Positions 56,164-64,000 of a stretch of 64,000 nucleotides of DNA are shown piece after piece (the stretch's first letter is position 1; every line of letters begins with the position of its first letter). The DNA comes from Allobosea sp. TND4EK4 (GTDB lineage Bacteria > Pseudomonadota > Alphaproteobacteria > Rhizobiales > Beijerinckiaceae). The position numbers and the translations under genes are program-made. The stretch is taken from NCBI RefSeq assembly GCF_900156025.1, contig NZ_FTMO01000001.1:930001-994000 (forward strand). The letters are read 5' to 3'. The notes beneath the pieces were generated by a model. The model searched no databases. It saw only the letters and a program-made list of their open reading frames with translations, and was not told the origin of the DNA.

Positions 56164-56895
56164 TCAGGACTTCAGGGCCGCGCGGGCACGGTCCAGATCG
56201 GGAGGGGTGTCGACGCCGCGCGGAACATGATCGACGATCATCACGTCGATCCGCATGCCGTCCTCCAGCGCCCGCAGCTGCTCCAGCTTCTCGCGCAGCT
56301 CGAGCGGCGATTGCGGCAGGCTGACGAAGCGCTCCAGCGCCGCGCGGCGATAGGCGTAGAGCCCGATATGGTGGTAGAGCGGGCCGTCTCCGTAAGGCGC
56401 GGTGGCGCGGGTGAAGTAGAGCGCGCGCAGATGGCCGGGCGCGATCTCGCTGCCGACGAGCTTGACCACGCTCGGTGCCGTCTTCTCCTCCTCGTCGAAA
56501 ATCTCCCCGGCGAGGGTGGCGATATCCACCTTCGGGTCCGCAAGCGGCTTGACCGATTTCGCGATGGCGGACGGGGCAAGCGTCGGAAAATCGCCCTGGA
56601 CATTGACGATGATGTCGTAGCGCCGCTCCGGGTCCAGAATGTCGGCGGCTTCCTTGATGCGGTCGGAGCCGGTCTGGTGGGCGGCGCTGGTCATCACCGC
56701 CTTGCCGCCGGCCGCCTCGACGGCCGCGGCGATCTCGGGCGAATCCGTCGCGACGGCGACGTCTCCCGCGCCGGAGGCGATCGCCCGGCGCCAGACATGC
56801 ACGATCATCGGCTCGCCATGGATGTCGGCGAGCGGCTTGCCCGGCAGGCGTGTCGCCTCCATGCGGGCAGGGATCAGGATCAACGGGTTCTGCAT
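56164..56895 (-). CDS. kdsB: 3-deoxy-manno-octulosonate cytidylyltransferase
   Basis: A 243-residue nucleotidyltransferase that activates KDO with CTP for lipopolysaccharide synthesis. The N-terminus [17 protein letters not shown], then [29 protein letters not shown] and [16 protein letters not shown] are typical. It is divergent from the cytochrome c gene and precedes pheA, a gene order conserved in Hyphomicrobiales. Confidence 0.95.
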   Translation of the reverse strand: MQNPLILIPARMEATRLPGKPLADIHGEPMIVHVWRRAIASGAGDVAVATDSPEIAAAVEAAGGKAVMTSAAHQTGSDRIKEAADILDPERRYDIIVNVQGDFPTLAPSAIAKSVKPLADPKVDIATLAGEIFDEEEKTAPSVVKLVGSEIAPGHLRALYFTRATAPYGDGPLYHHIGLYAYRRAALERFVSLPQSPLELREKLEQLRALEDGMRIDVMIVDHVPRGVDTPPDLDRARAALKS

Positions 56896-57096
56896 GTGCG
56901 TCGGCGGGTCCGGTCGGCGGCTCGTGCCGGCGGGCGCGAAGCGTCGAAAAGTCTCGATGGAAGCGCGCTTATACGAGTTGCAATCGGGCGCGCAAAGCGG
57001 TTAAGCAGCATCGAGGCTGGAGCCCTTCCAAGGTCCGGCATTGCGCAATCTCGTCTGACGCATCTTCGCTGCGGCAGGCTTCAGGGTTCGGATACG

Positions 57097-57639
57097 ATGA
57101 ATATCGAGGCCAACAAAGTCGCCGGCGCGCTGCTCTCCACCCTGCTGGTGGTGATGGGGCTCCAGATGGTGTCCGGCATCGTGTTCACCCCGCACAAGCC
57201 GGCCGTGCCGGGCTACGACCTGCCGAGCGCCGAGCCGGCAGCCGGCGGCGCCGCTCCTGCGGCCGCTGTGGAAGACCCGCCGATCGTCGAGCGCCTGGCC
57301 AAGGCCGATGTCGCCAAGGGCGAGAAGGCCACCGCCGCCTGCAAGGCCTGCCACACATTCGACAAGGGCGGCGCCAACAAGGTCGGCCCGCATCTCTACG
57401 GCGTCTACGAGCGCAACGAGGGCACGGTCGAGGGCTTCGCCTATTCCGCCGCGCTCAAGGGCCGCACGGACAAGAAGTGGGACGCCGACGGCCTCGACCA
57501 CTTCCTGAAGAACCCCAAGGCCTATGTGCCGGGCACCGCGATGTCCTTCGCCGGCATCGGCAACGCGCAGACACGCGCCGATGTCGTCGCCTATCTGAAT
57601 ACGCTCGCGGATTCGCCGAAGCCGCTGCCGAAGCCCTGA
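57097..57639 (+). CDS. Membrane-anchored cytochrome c (CycM type)
   Basis: A 180-residue c-type cytochrome. An uncleaved N-terminal anchor (about 8-28, LLSTLLVVMGLQMVSGIVF) is followed by a Pro/Ala-rich linker and a class I haem domain: C82-K-A-C85-H86 binds haem and the Met of GTAMSFAGI is the axial ligand. It resembles CycM, which passes electrons from the bc1 complex to cytochrome c oxidase at the periplasmic face. It ends before a strong terminator. Confidence 0.92.
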   Translation: MNIEANKVAGALLSTLLVVMGLQMVSGIVFTPHKPAVPGYDLPSAEPAAGGAAPAAAVEDPPIVERLAKADVAKGEKATAACKACHTFDKGGANKVGPHLYGVYERNEGTVEGFAYSAALKGRTDKKWDADGLDHFLKNPKAYVPGTAMSFAGIGNAQTRADVVAYLNTLADSPKPLPKP

Positions 57640-57665
57640 GGCTTCCCGCATCGCTGAACGCTTTT

Positions 57666-57691
57666 AAAGCCGGGCCTCGCGCCCGGCTTTT
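57666..57691 (+). terminator. Terminator of the cytochrome c gene
   Basis: AAAGCCGGGC-CTCGC-GCCCGGCTTT forms a perfect 10-bp stem followed by T residues, about 27 bases after the cytochrome stop codon. Confidence 0.9.
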
Positions 57692-57801
57692 GCTTGTCGT
57701 GCCCTGCTCCCGCCATCACCATGGCGAGAATGCCGGCATTGCCGTTCCGGCCCATGCGGGCGACAAGGGAGCGGCGAATCGGACGAAGGAGACGCGAGAC
57801 G

Positions 57802-59670
57802 ATGGCGATGCGCATCACACGCCGCAGGCTGATGGAAGCCGGAGGCGTCATGGCGGCTACGACCGTCCTGCCGGGGCTGCCCGGGTCGGCGCAGGCGCAA
57901 GATGCCGAGGCTCACGGCCTTTCCGTTTTCGGTGAGCTGGCGCTGCCGCGCGACTTCCCGCACTTTGCCTATGTGAACCCGCGCGCTCCCAAGGGCGGCA
58001 CCCTGACGCTGCAGATCAAGCAGGCATCCGGCAACCAGAGCTTCGACACCTTCAACACGCTCAACACCTTCGTGCTTCAGGGCGATGGCGCAGCGGGCAT
58101 GGATGCCTGCTTCGACAGCCTGATGACCGGCTCCGCCGACGAGCCGGGCGCCCTCTACGGCCTGCTCGCCAAGAGCGTCGCGGTCTCGCCCGACCGCCTG
58201 ACCTATCGCTTCCGCCTGCGCCCCGAGGCGCGGTTCCACGACGGCTCGCGCGTCACCGCGCGCGACGTGGCCTTCTCGCTCAACATCCTCAAGGCCAAGG
58301 GCCACCCCTCCTTCCGCCTGCTGCTCGGGGAGGTGGTTTCGGCCGAGGCCGAGGGCGACGACATCGCCGTGGTCAAGCTCGGGCCCAAGCGCAGCCGCGA
58401 CCTGCACCTGATCGTGGCGGGCTTGCCGGTCTTCTCGCAAGCCTACTGGTCGACGCGCGACTTCACCGCCTCGACGCTCGAGCCGCCGCTGGGCTCGGGC
58501 GCCTACAAGGTCGGCCGCTTCGAGCAGGGCCGCTTCATCGAATTCGAGCGTGTCGCCGGCTACTGGGCCAAGGACTTGGCCGTGAATATCGGCCAGAACA
58601 ATTTCGACCGCGTGCGCTGGGAGTATTTCCGCGACCGCCAGGTGGCGTTCGAGGCCTTCAAGAGCGGCATCATCACCTTCCAGGAGGAGTTCACCTCGCG
58701 CATCTGGGCGACGGGCTATGACTTCCCGGCGGTGAAGGAGGGCAAGGTCAAGAAGGAGGCTCTGCGCAAGACCGAACCGGTCGCCTCACAGGGCTGGCTG
58801 TTCAATCTGCGGCGCGAGAAGTTCGCCGATCCTCGCATCCGCGAGGCGCTGGGCCTCGCCTTCGATTTCGAATGGACGCGCAAGACCATCATGTTCGGCT
58901 CCTATGAGCGCATGACGTCCTATTTCGAGAATTCCGATTCCAAGGCGGTCGGCAAGCCTTCGCCGGAGGAGCTCGCCCTGCTTGAACCCTTCCGGGGCCA
59001 GGTGCCGGACGAGGTCTTCGGCGAGCCCTTCCTGCCCCCGGTCTCGGACGGCTCCGGCAGCGATCGGGCGCTGCTGCGCAAGGCCGACGAGATGCTGCGC
59101 GCCGCGGGCTGCAAGCGCGACGGCAACGTGCTGAAACTGCCGAACGGCCAGCCCTTCGAGATCGAGTTCCTCGATTCCAGCCCGGCGCTGCAGCCGCACA
59201 CCCAGCCCTTCCAGGCGAATCTGAAAAAGCTCGGCATCAAGGCCACCTCGCGCCTCGTCGATCCGGCCCAATACCAGCGGCGCACGCAGGAATTCGACTT
59301 CGACATCGTCAGCCAGGCCCTCTCCGGCAGCGCCATCCCGAGCGATTCGCTGCGCATCGTCTATGGCTCCCAGGCGGCGAAGACGCCGGGCTCGCGCAAC
59401 CTCGCCGGCATCGCCAGCCCCGCCATCGACGCGGTGATCGAGACGATCGGCCAGGCCAGGAGCTATGCCGAGGTCGTGGTCGCCGCCAAATGCCTGGACC
59501 GCCTGCTGCGCGCCGGGCGCTACTGGATCCCGATGTGGTGGAACGACCAGACCTGGATCGCCCATTGGGACATGTTCGACCGGCCACGGACCAAGCCGAA
59601 ATTCGGCTCGGGTGCGCCCGGAACCTGGTGGTTCGACGTCGAGAAAGCCAAGCGGATCGGAAAGGCGTGA
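57802..59670 (+). CDS. yejA: Oligopeptide ABC transporter substrate-binding protein YejA
   Basis: A 622-residue extracytoplasmic solute-binding protein (family 5). The N-terminus RITRRRLMEAGGVMAATTVL has an RR pair before a hydrophobic stretch, consistent with a Tat signal and cleavage after AQAQ. Then come HGLSVFGELALPRDFPHFAYV, PLGSGAYKVGRFE, DRQVAFEAFKSG and YWIPMWWNDQTWIAHW, typical of YejA. YejABEF imports oligopeptides such as microcin C. GAAGGAG precedes the ATG at 57802. Confidence 0.92.
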   Translation: MAMRITRRRLMEAGGVMAATTVLPGLPGSAQAQDAEAHGLSVFGELALPRDFPHFAYVNPRAPKGGTLTLQIKQASGNQSFDTFNTLNTFVLQGDGAAGMDACFDSLMTGSADEPGALYGLLAKSVAVSPDRLTYRFRLRPEARFHDGSRVTARDVAFSLNILKAKGHPSFRLLLGEVVSAEAEGDDIAVVKLGPKRSRDLHLIVAGLPVFSQAYWSTRDFTASTLEPPLGSGAYKVGRFEQGRFIEFERVAGYWAKDLAVNIGQNNFDRVRWEYFRDRQVAFEAFKSGIITFQEEFTSRIWATGYDFPAVKEGKVKKEALRKTEPVASQGWLFNLRREKFADPRIREALGLAFDFEWTRKTIMFGSYERMTSYFENSDSKAVGKPSPEELALLEPFRGQVPDEVFGEPFLPPVSDGSGSDRALLRKADEMLRAAGCKRDGNVLKLPNGQPFEIEFLDSSPALQPHTQPFQANLKKLGIKATSRLVDPAQYQRRTQEFDFDIVSQALSGSAIPSDSLRIVYGSQAAKTPGSRNLAGIASPAIDAVIETIGQARSYAEVVVAAKCLDRLLRAGRYWIPMWWNDQTWIAHWDMFDRPRTKPKFGSGAPGTWWFDVEKAKRIGKA

Positions 59671-59675
59671 GGACG

Positions 59676-60068
59676 ATGCAGCCAACAGCGCGCTTGCCGG
59701 GTTCACTCTCGCTGATCCTGCGGCTCGAAGGGGCCGTGCTGGGGGCGATCTGCATCTGGCTCTTCGCCGGGGCGGGCTTCTCCTGGTGGCTTTTCGCCAT
59801 CCTGCTGCTGAGCCCGGACCTCACCATGCTGGGTTATGTCGCGGGGCCGCGCCTCGGCGCGTTCGTCTACAATGCGGGACATAGCTGGCTCGGACCGGTC
59901 TTTCTGGCCGCTGCGGGGCATCTGGCAGGCAGCGCGCTCTGCTTCGCGCTGGCGTGCATCTGGGGGGCGCATATCGGCATCGACCGCGCGCTCGGCTATG
60001 GCCTGAAATACGCGGCGGGCTTCGGCCACACCCATCTCGGCCTGATCGGCCCGGCGGCAAAGGCGTGA
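59676..60068 (+). CDS. DUF4260 membrane protein
   Basis: A 130-residue hydrophobic protein with about four spans and the DUF4260 pattern: [44 protein letters not shown] and [22 protein letters not shown]. Function is unknown. It lies five bases after yejA and eight before yejB, on the same strand, so it is within the peptide-transporter operon. Canonical yej operons have no such gene. The start at 59676 has a TGAGG just upstream. Confidence 0.85.
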   Translation: MQPTARLPGSLSLILRLEGAVLGAICIWLFAGAGFSWWLFAILLLSPDLTMLGYVAGPRLGAFVYNAGHSWLGPVFLAAAGHLAGSALCFALACIWGAHIGIDRALGYGLKYAAGFGHTHLGLIGPAAKA

Positions 60069-60075
60069 CCGGCGC

Positions 60076-61161
60076 ATGCTGAGCTACATCGCCCGCCGCA
60101 TCGCGCTGATGGTGCCGACCCTGTTCGGCATCCTGCTGATCTCCTTCGTCATCGTGCAGTTCGCGCCGGGCGGGCCGGTGGAGCGCGTGATCTCGCAGCT
60201 CCAGAACCCCAATGGCGGAGCCGCCGACCGGGTCGGCGGCGGACAGGCGGGCGATGCCGGCGCGCAGGGAGACGGCGGCGCCTATCGCGGCGCGCAGGGG
60301 CTCGACCCCGCCTTCATCAAGGAGTTGGAGAAGCAGTTCGGCTTCGACAAGCCGGCGCCCGAGCGCTTCTGGAAGATGCTGACCGACTATGCCCGCTTCG
60401 ATTTTGGCCGGAGTTACTTCCGCGGTGCGCCTGTGCTGGAGCTCATCAAGGAGAAGCTGCCGGTCTCGGTCTCGCTCGGCCTGTGGATGACGCTGCTCTC
60501 CTACATGATCTCGATCCCGCTCGGCATCCGCAAGGCGGTGCGGGAGGGCTCGCGCTTCGACACCTGGACGAGCGCCGTCGTCATCGTCGGCTACGCCATC
60601 CCGAGCTTCCTGTTCGCGATCCTGCTGATCGTGCTCTTCGCCGGCGGCTCGTTCTGGCAGATCTTTCCGCTCAGGGGGCTGACCTCGGACAACTGGGCGC
60701 AGCTCTCCCTCTTCGGCAAGATCGCCGACTATCTCTGGCACATCGCCCTGCCGGTGACGGCGATGGCGCTCGGGGCCTTCGCGACATCGACGCTGCTGAC
60801 CAAGAACTCCTTCCTCGACGAGATCCGGAAGCAGTACGTCCTGACGGCGCGGATGAAGGGCCTGTCGGAGCGCGGCGTGCTCTACGGGCACGTCTTCCGC
60901 AATGCGATGCTGATCGTGATCGCGGGCTTTCCGGGGGCCTTCGTCAGCGCGCTCTTCGCTGGCTCGCTGCTGATCGAGACCATCTTCTCGCTCGACGGGC
61001 TCGGGCTCCTGTCCTTCGAGGCGATCGTCAACCGCGACTATCCCGTGGTCTTCGCCAATCTCTACATCTTCTCGCTGATCGGGCTCGTCGTGCACCTCGT
61101 CACCGACCTCACCTATAGCTGGGTCGACCCCCGCATCGACTTCGAGACGCGGGAGACCTGA
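60076..61161 (+). CDS. yejB: Peptide ABC transporter permease YejB
   Basis: A 361-residue permease of the DppB/OppB type with an N-terminal span ([19 protein letters not shown]), a Gly/Ala-rich periplasmic segment (about 45-80) characteristic of YejB, and the ATPase-coupling EAA loop [20 protein letters not shown]. Five or six further spans follow to IDFETRET. It forms the membrane channel with YejE. Confidence 0.93.
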   Translation: MLSYIARRIALMVPTLFGILLISFVIVQFAPGGPVERVISQLQNPNGGAADRVGGGQAGDAGAQGDGGAYRGAQGLDPAFIKELEKQFGFDKPAPERFWKMLTDYARFDFGRSYFRGAPVLELIKEKLPVSVSLGLWMTLLSYMISIPLGIRKAVREGSRFDTWTSAVVIVGYAIPSFLFAILLIVLFAGGSFWQIFPLRGLTSDNWAQLSLFGKIADYLWHIALPVTAMALGAFATSTLLTKNSFLDEIRKQYVLTARMKGLSERGVLYGHVFRNAMLIVIAGFPGAFVSALFAGSLLIETIFSLDGLGLLSFEAIVNRDYPVVFANLYIFSLIGLVVHLVTDLTYSWVDPRIDFETRET

Positions 61162-61163
61162 GG

Positions 61164-62342
61164 ATGAGCGACACGCTGCTTGCCCCCCCGCCGCCGCCGG
61201 GCCTCAGCAGCGAGGCGCCGCTCGCGCCCGCGCAAGCCCGGCAGGGCTGGCTGAAGCTGACCCCGATCAACCGCCGCAGGCTCGACAACTTCAAGGCGAA
61301 CCGCCGCGGCTGGTGGTCGCTCTGGCTGTTCCTCGCGCTTTTCCTGCTCTCCCTGGTCGCGGAGCTCATCGCCAACGACCGGCCCCTGCTCGTCAGCTAC
61401 AAGGGCGAGTGGCTGTTCCCCGTCGCGGTGAACTATCCGGAGGAGAAGTTCGGCGGCTTCCTCGCCACCACCGATTATCGCGACCCGGTCATCGCCAAGG
61501 AGATCGCGGCGAACGGCTTCGCGATCTGGCCGCCGATCCGCTACCGCTACAACACCAACAATCTCGACCTGCCCGTCCCGGCCCCCGCCCCGCCGACCTG
61601 GATGCTGAAGGACGAGCAGTGCAGGCCCATTGCCGAGCGGACCGGCGGGGCGACCTGCCGCGACCTCGAATGGAACTGGCTCGGCACCGACGACCAGGGC
61701 CGCGACGTGGTGGCGAGGCTGATCTACGGCTTCCGCATCTCGGTGCTGTTCGGCCTGATCCTGTGCGGCTTCTCCTCGGTGATCGGCATCGCGGCCGGCG
61801 CGGTGCAGGGCTATTTCGGCGGCTGGACCGACCTGATCTTCCAGCGGCTGATCGAGATCTGGACCTCGATTCCCGCGCTCTACCTGTTGATCATCGTCGC
61901 GGCGATCATCACACCGAGCTTTTTCGTGCTGCTCGGCATCCTGCTGCTGTTCTCCTGGGTCTCGCTGGTGGGCGTGGTGCGCGCCGAGTTCCTGCGGGCG
62001 CGCAACTTCGAATATGTGCGGGCGGCGCGGGCCCTCGGCCTTTCCAACCGCACGATCATGTGGCGCCATCTCCTGCCCAACGCGATGGTGGCGACGCTGA
62101 CCTTCCTGCCCTTCATCCTCAACGGCTCGATCACGACGCTGACCTCGCTCGACTTCCTCGGCTTCGGCCTGCCGCCCGGCTCGCCCTCGCTGGGGGAATT
62201 GCTCGCGCAGGGAAAGGCCAACCTCCAGGCGCCCTGGCTCGGGCTTTCGGGCTTCGCGGTGATCGCGCTGATGCTCTCGCTGCTGATCTTCATCGGCGAG
62301 GCGGTACGCGACGCCTTCGACCCGCGGAAGACGTTCGCATGA
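61164..62342 (+). CDS. yejE: Peptide ABC transporter permease YejE
   Basis: A 392-residue permease of the DppC type. The N-terminal region, with NRRRLDNFKANRRGWWSLW, and a long periplasmic loop (about 70-175) containing KFGGFLATTDYRDPV are typical of YejE. The core starts at WLGTDDQGRDVVARLIYGF and has the EAA loop VRAARALGLSNRTIMWRHLL. The ATG at 61164 lies two bases after the yejB stop. It is followed by the toxin-antitoxin genes instead of yejF. Confidence 0.93.
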   Translation: MSDTLLAPPPPPGLSSEAPLAPAQARQGWLKLTPINRRRLDNFKANRRGWWSLWLFLALFLLSLVAELIANDRPLLVSYKGEWLFPVAVNYPEEKFGGFLATTDYRDPVIAKEIAANGFAIWPPIRYRYNTNNLDLPVPAPAPPTWMLKDEQCRPIAERTGGATCRDLEWNWLGTDDQGRDVVARLIYGFRISVLFGLILCGFSSVIGIAAGAVQGYFGGWTDLIFQRLIEIWTSIPALYLLIIVAAIITPSFFVLLGILLLFSWVSLVGVVRAEFLRARNFEYVRAARALGLSNRTIMWRHLLPNAMVATLTFLPFILNGSITTLTSLDFLGFGLPPGSPSLGELLAQGKANLQAPWLGLSGFAVIALMLSLLIFIGEAVRDAFDPRKTFA

Positions 62343-62377
62343 CCAGTGTGCTAGGATCGCCTACGAGGAGAGAGGCG

Positions 62378-62614
62378 ATGAACAAGATTGTGCGCGAGCA
62401 CTATCCGGTCGAGCGGCTGCCCGAGGATCTGAGGGCAGAGCTGGGGTTGGCGAGGACGGTGACAGTCGTCATTGAGACTGAAGAAGATCAATCGAGAAGC
62501 ACCGCACGCGCCGCGGCCGTTCGCGAATTGCTCGAACACCGCCGCCAACTCGTCCCATCGGTCGATGACCCTGTTGAGCGGGTACGAAAGCTGCGGGACG
62601 AGTGGGACAGCTAG
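62378..62614 (+). CDS. Putative antitoxin of a PIN-domain module
   Basis: A 78-residue protein. The N-terminus EHYPVERLPEDLRAELGLA and TVTVVIETEED look like small antitoxins that pair with PIN toxins; the rest is charged and helical, with the C-terminal VDDPVERVRKLRDEWDS as the probable toxin-neutralising tail. GAGGAGAGAGGCG precedes the ATG at 62378. It lies 35 bases after yejE and seven bases before the PIN gene, the normal antitoxin-first order. Confidence 0.65.
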   Translation: MNKIVREHYPVERLPEDLRAELGLARTVTVVIETEEDQSRSTARAAAVRELLEHRRQLVPSVDDPVERVRKLRDEWDS

Positions 62615-62621
62615 CGGCGCG

Positions 62622-63140
62622 ATGGCACTCATTTATCTCGACGCTTGCGCGCTCATCACGGCGAGAGAAAAGGTCACTCCAGAAAGTCAGGCTTTGGTCA
62701 ATCTCATTGCCGAAGGCGCTGGCGCTGAAACACCTTTCATCACGAGCGATCTCGCGCTCGTGGAGGTTCTGACGAAGCCAATCCAGGGCTTGATAGATCG
62801 GACACCAGATCGAGAGGATGCAACCAAGCGCGCAGATCACGACTGGTACCTTGGCAACCTGGTATCCGATGGCCTGCTCTTGCGAACAAAACCTCTGCAG
62901 AGGGACATTTTGTTGCAGGCCGCATTGATGCGCGCTCGCACTCCGGGCCTGAAGACGCCCGACGCAATCCACGCAGCCACTGCTTATCATTTCGGCTGCA
63001 CGCATTTCGTAACGGGAGACACGAAATTAGTGAAAAGCATCGAACGCGATGAAGCTTGGCTCAATTCTGGGCGCCGCTTCAACTTTGTCGGACTCACCGT
63101 CGCAGCCCTCGACGCGTTAAGAGCCGAGCTGATTTCGTGA
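62622..63140 (+). CDS. PIN-domain toxin (VapC-like ribonuclease)
   Basis: A 172-residue PIN-domain protein. The four acidic catalytic residues are visible: D7 in IYLDACALI, E48 in LVEVLTKPI, D114 in KTPDAIHAATA and D133 in FVTGDTKLV. VapC-type PIN toxins cleave tRNA or rRNA when not held by the antitoxin. Its codon use is less GC-biased than that of the flanking yej genes, suggesting acquisition. Its stop overlaps a possible GTG start of yejF in GTGA (63137-63140), so the module is tightly inserted into the operon. Confidence 0.85.
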   Translation: MALIYLDACALITAREKVTPESQALVNLIAEGAGAETPFITSDLALVEVLTKPIQGLIDRTPDREDATKRADHDWYLGNLVSDGLLLRTKPLQRDILLQAALMRARTPGLKTPDAIHAATAYHFGCTHFVTGDTKLVKSIERDEAWLNSGRRFNFVGLTVAALDALRAELIS

Positions 63141-63142
63141 CG

Positions 63143-64000
63143 ATGCCCCTTCTCTCCGTCGAAGACCTTTCCGTCGCCTTCCGCCAGGGCGGCAGGGAAA
63201 CGCTCGCGGTCGACCACGTCTCCTTCTCCGTCAACCGGGGCGAGACGGTCGCCATCGTCGGCGAATCCGGTTCGGGCAAGTCAGTCTCCGCGCTGTCGAT
63301 CCTGAAGCTCCTGAATTATCCGGCGGCGAGCCACCCCTCGGGGAAGGTGCTGTTCAAGGGGCAGGACCTGATCGCTGCCGACGAGGACGCGATGCGCAAG
63401 GTGCGCGGCAACGACATCACCATGGTGTTCCAGGAGCCGATGACCTCGCTCAACCCGCTGCATTCCATCGAGAAGCAGATCGGCGAGATCCTCGAACTGC
63501 ATAAGGGCCTGCGCGGCGAGGCGGCGCGGGCGCGCACGCTGGAACTGCTCGGCCTCGTCGGCATCCGCGACGCGGAAAGCCGGCTCGGCGCCTATCCGCA
63601 CCAGCTCTCGGGCGGGCAGCGCCAGCGCGTGATGATCGCCATGGCGCTCGCCAACGAGCCCGACCTCCTGATCGCCGACGAGCCGACGACGGCGCTGGAC
63701 GTGACCGTGCAGGCCCAGATCCTGAAGCTGCTCAAGGAGTTGCAGGGTCGGCTCGGCATGGCGATGCTGTTCATCACCCACGACCTCGGGATCGTGCGGC
63801 GCATCGCCGACCGGGTCGTGGTGATGCTGAAGGGCAAGGTGGTCGAGGAAGGGCCGGTCGCGGAGATCTTCGCCAATCCGCAGCATGCCTATACCACGCG
63901 CCTGCTGGCGGCGGAGCCCAAGGGGCGGCCGGAGCCGGTGCCGGCCAATGCGGCGACGCTGCTCGAAGCCGGGCCGATGAAGATCTGGTTCCCGATCAAG
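63143..64000 (+). CDS. yejF: Peptide ABC transporter ATPase YejF (3' end outside window)
   Basis: The first 286 residues of a dual-ATPase protein. Domain 1 has Walker A GESGSGKS at residues 40-47, the Q-loop [13 protein letters not shown], the ABC signature [14 protein letters not shown] and Walker [17 protein letters not shown] with FITHDLGIV. The sequence then starts the linker to a second domain. It would power import through YejB/YejE. The ATG at 63143 is used, but a GTG two codons upstream overlaps the toxin stop. Confidence 0.93.
   Translation, partial: MPLLSVEDLSVAFRQGGRETLAVDHVSFSVNRGETVAIVGESGSGKSVSALSILKLLNYPAASHPSGKVLFKGQDLIAADEDAMRKVRGNDITMVFQEPMTSLNPLHSIEKQIGEILELHKGLRGEAARARTLELLGLVGIRDAESRLGAYPHQLSGGQRQRVMIAMALANEPDLLIADEPTTALDVTVQAQILKLLKELQGRLGMAMLFITHDLGIVRRIADRVVVMLKGKVVEEGPVAEIFANPQHAYTTRLLAAEPKGRPEPVPANAATLLEAGPMKIWFPIK

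Overview
The window is GC-rich chromosomal DNA from an alphaproteobacterium, most likely of the order Hyphomicrobiales (Rhizobiales) and perhaps close to Bosea; the genus is an inference. The supporting evidence is gene order typical of that order: ptsP-prfA-prmC-DUF4167-clpB, tyrC-hisC-chorismate mutase, metX-metW and cycM/kdsB/pheA. An EcfG-like promoter pattern in front of trehalose genes fits as well.

Layout. 1-1302: the end of an EamA exporter and a His-rich cupin. 1495-6660: an integrated island of about 5.1 kb bounded by a tRNA-Thr(CGT) and a displaced copy of that tRNA's 3' end. It carries a tyrosine recombinase, an AlpA-like excisionase, a winged-helix protein, two unknown proteins, and a convergent type II restriction-modification pair (BglII-like endonuclease with MT-A70 methyltransferase). 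6808-11989: aromatic amino acid and methionine biosynthesis (tyrC, hisC, chorismate mutase, metX, metW). 12116-22240: ClpB, DUF2293 and MOSC proteins, then DUF4167, prmC, a small secreted protein, prfA and ptsP. 22422-26905: trehalose and glucan genes (otsA divergent from otsB and a GH15 hydrolase). 27009-32190: M20 peptidase, catalase with divergent oxyR, and a split chromate transporter. 32346-43067: membrane protein, DinB protein, a FAD oxidase-LysR-ALDH-glutaryl-CoA dehydrogenase-CoA transferase cluster that looks like lysine/pipecolate/glutarate catabolism, a ThDP enzyme and an HdeD protein. 43201-47180: transaldolase and a ferric-type ABC importer without an ATPase gene. 47194-52133: valine catabolism (LysR, mmsA, isobutyryl-CoA dehydrogenase, mmsB). 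52211-57639: nudC, an amidase/AtzH/nucleotidyltransferase-like operon, pheA, kdsB and membrane cytochrome c. 57802-64000: the yejABEF peptide importer, interrupted by a DUF4260 gene and by a PIN-domain toxin-antitoxin pair; yejF runs off the end.

Most of the window is core metabolism. The parts that look accessory are the tRNA-Thr restriction-modification island, the toxin-antitoxin pair lodged between yejE and yejF, and several families of long palindromic intergenic repeats (8.9, 11.2, 26.9, 28.3, 35.7, 37.4, 38.7 and 40.1 kb). All positions and motifs come from reading the sequence. No database search was possible, so family names rest on recognised motifs and gene context.
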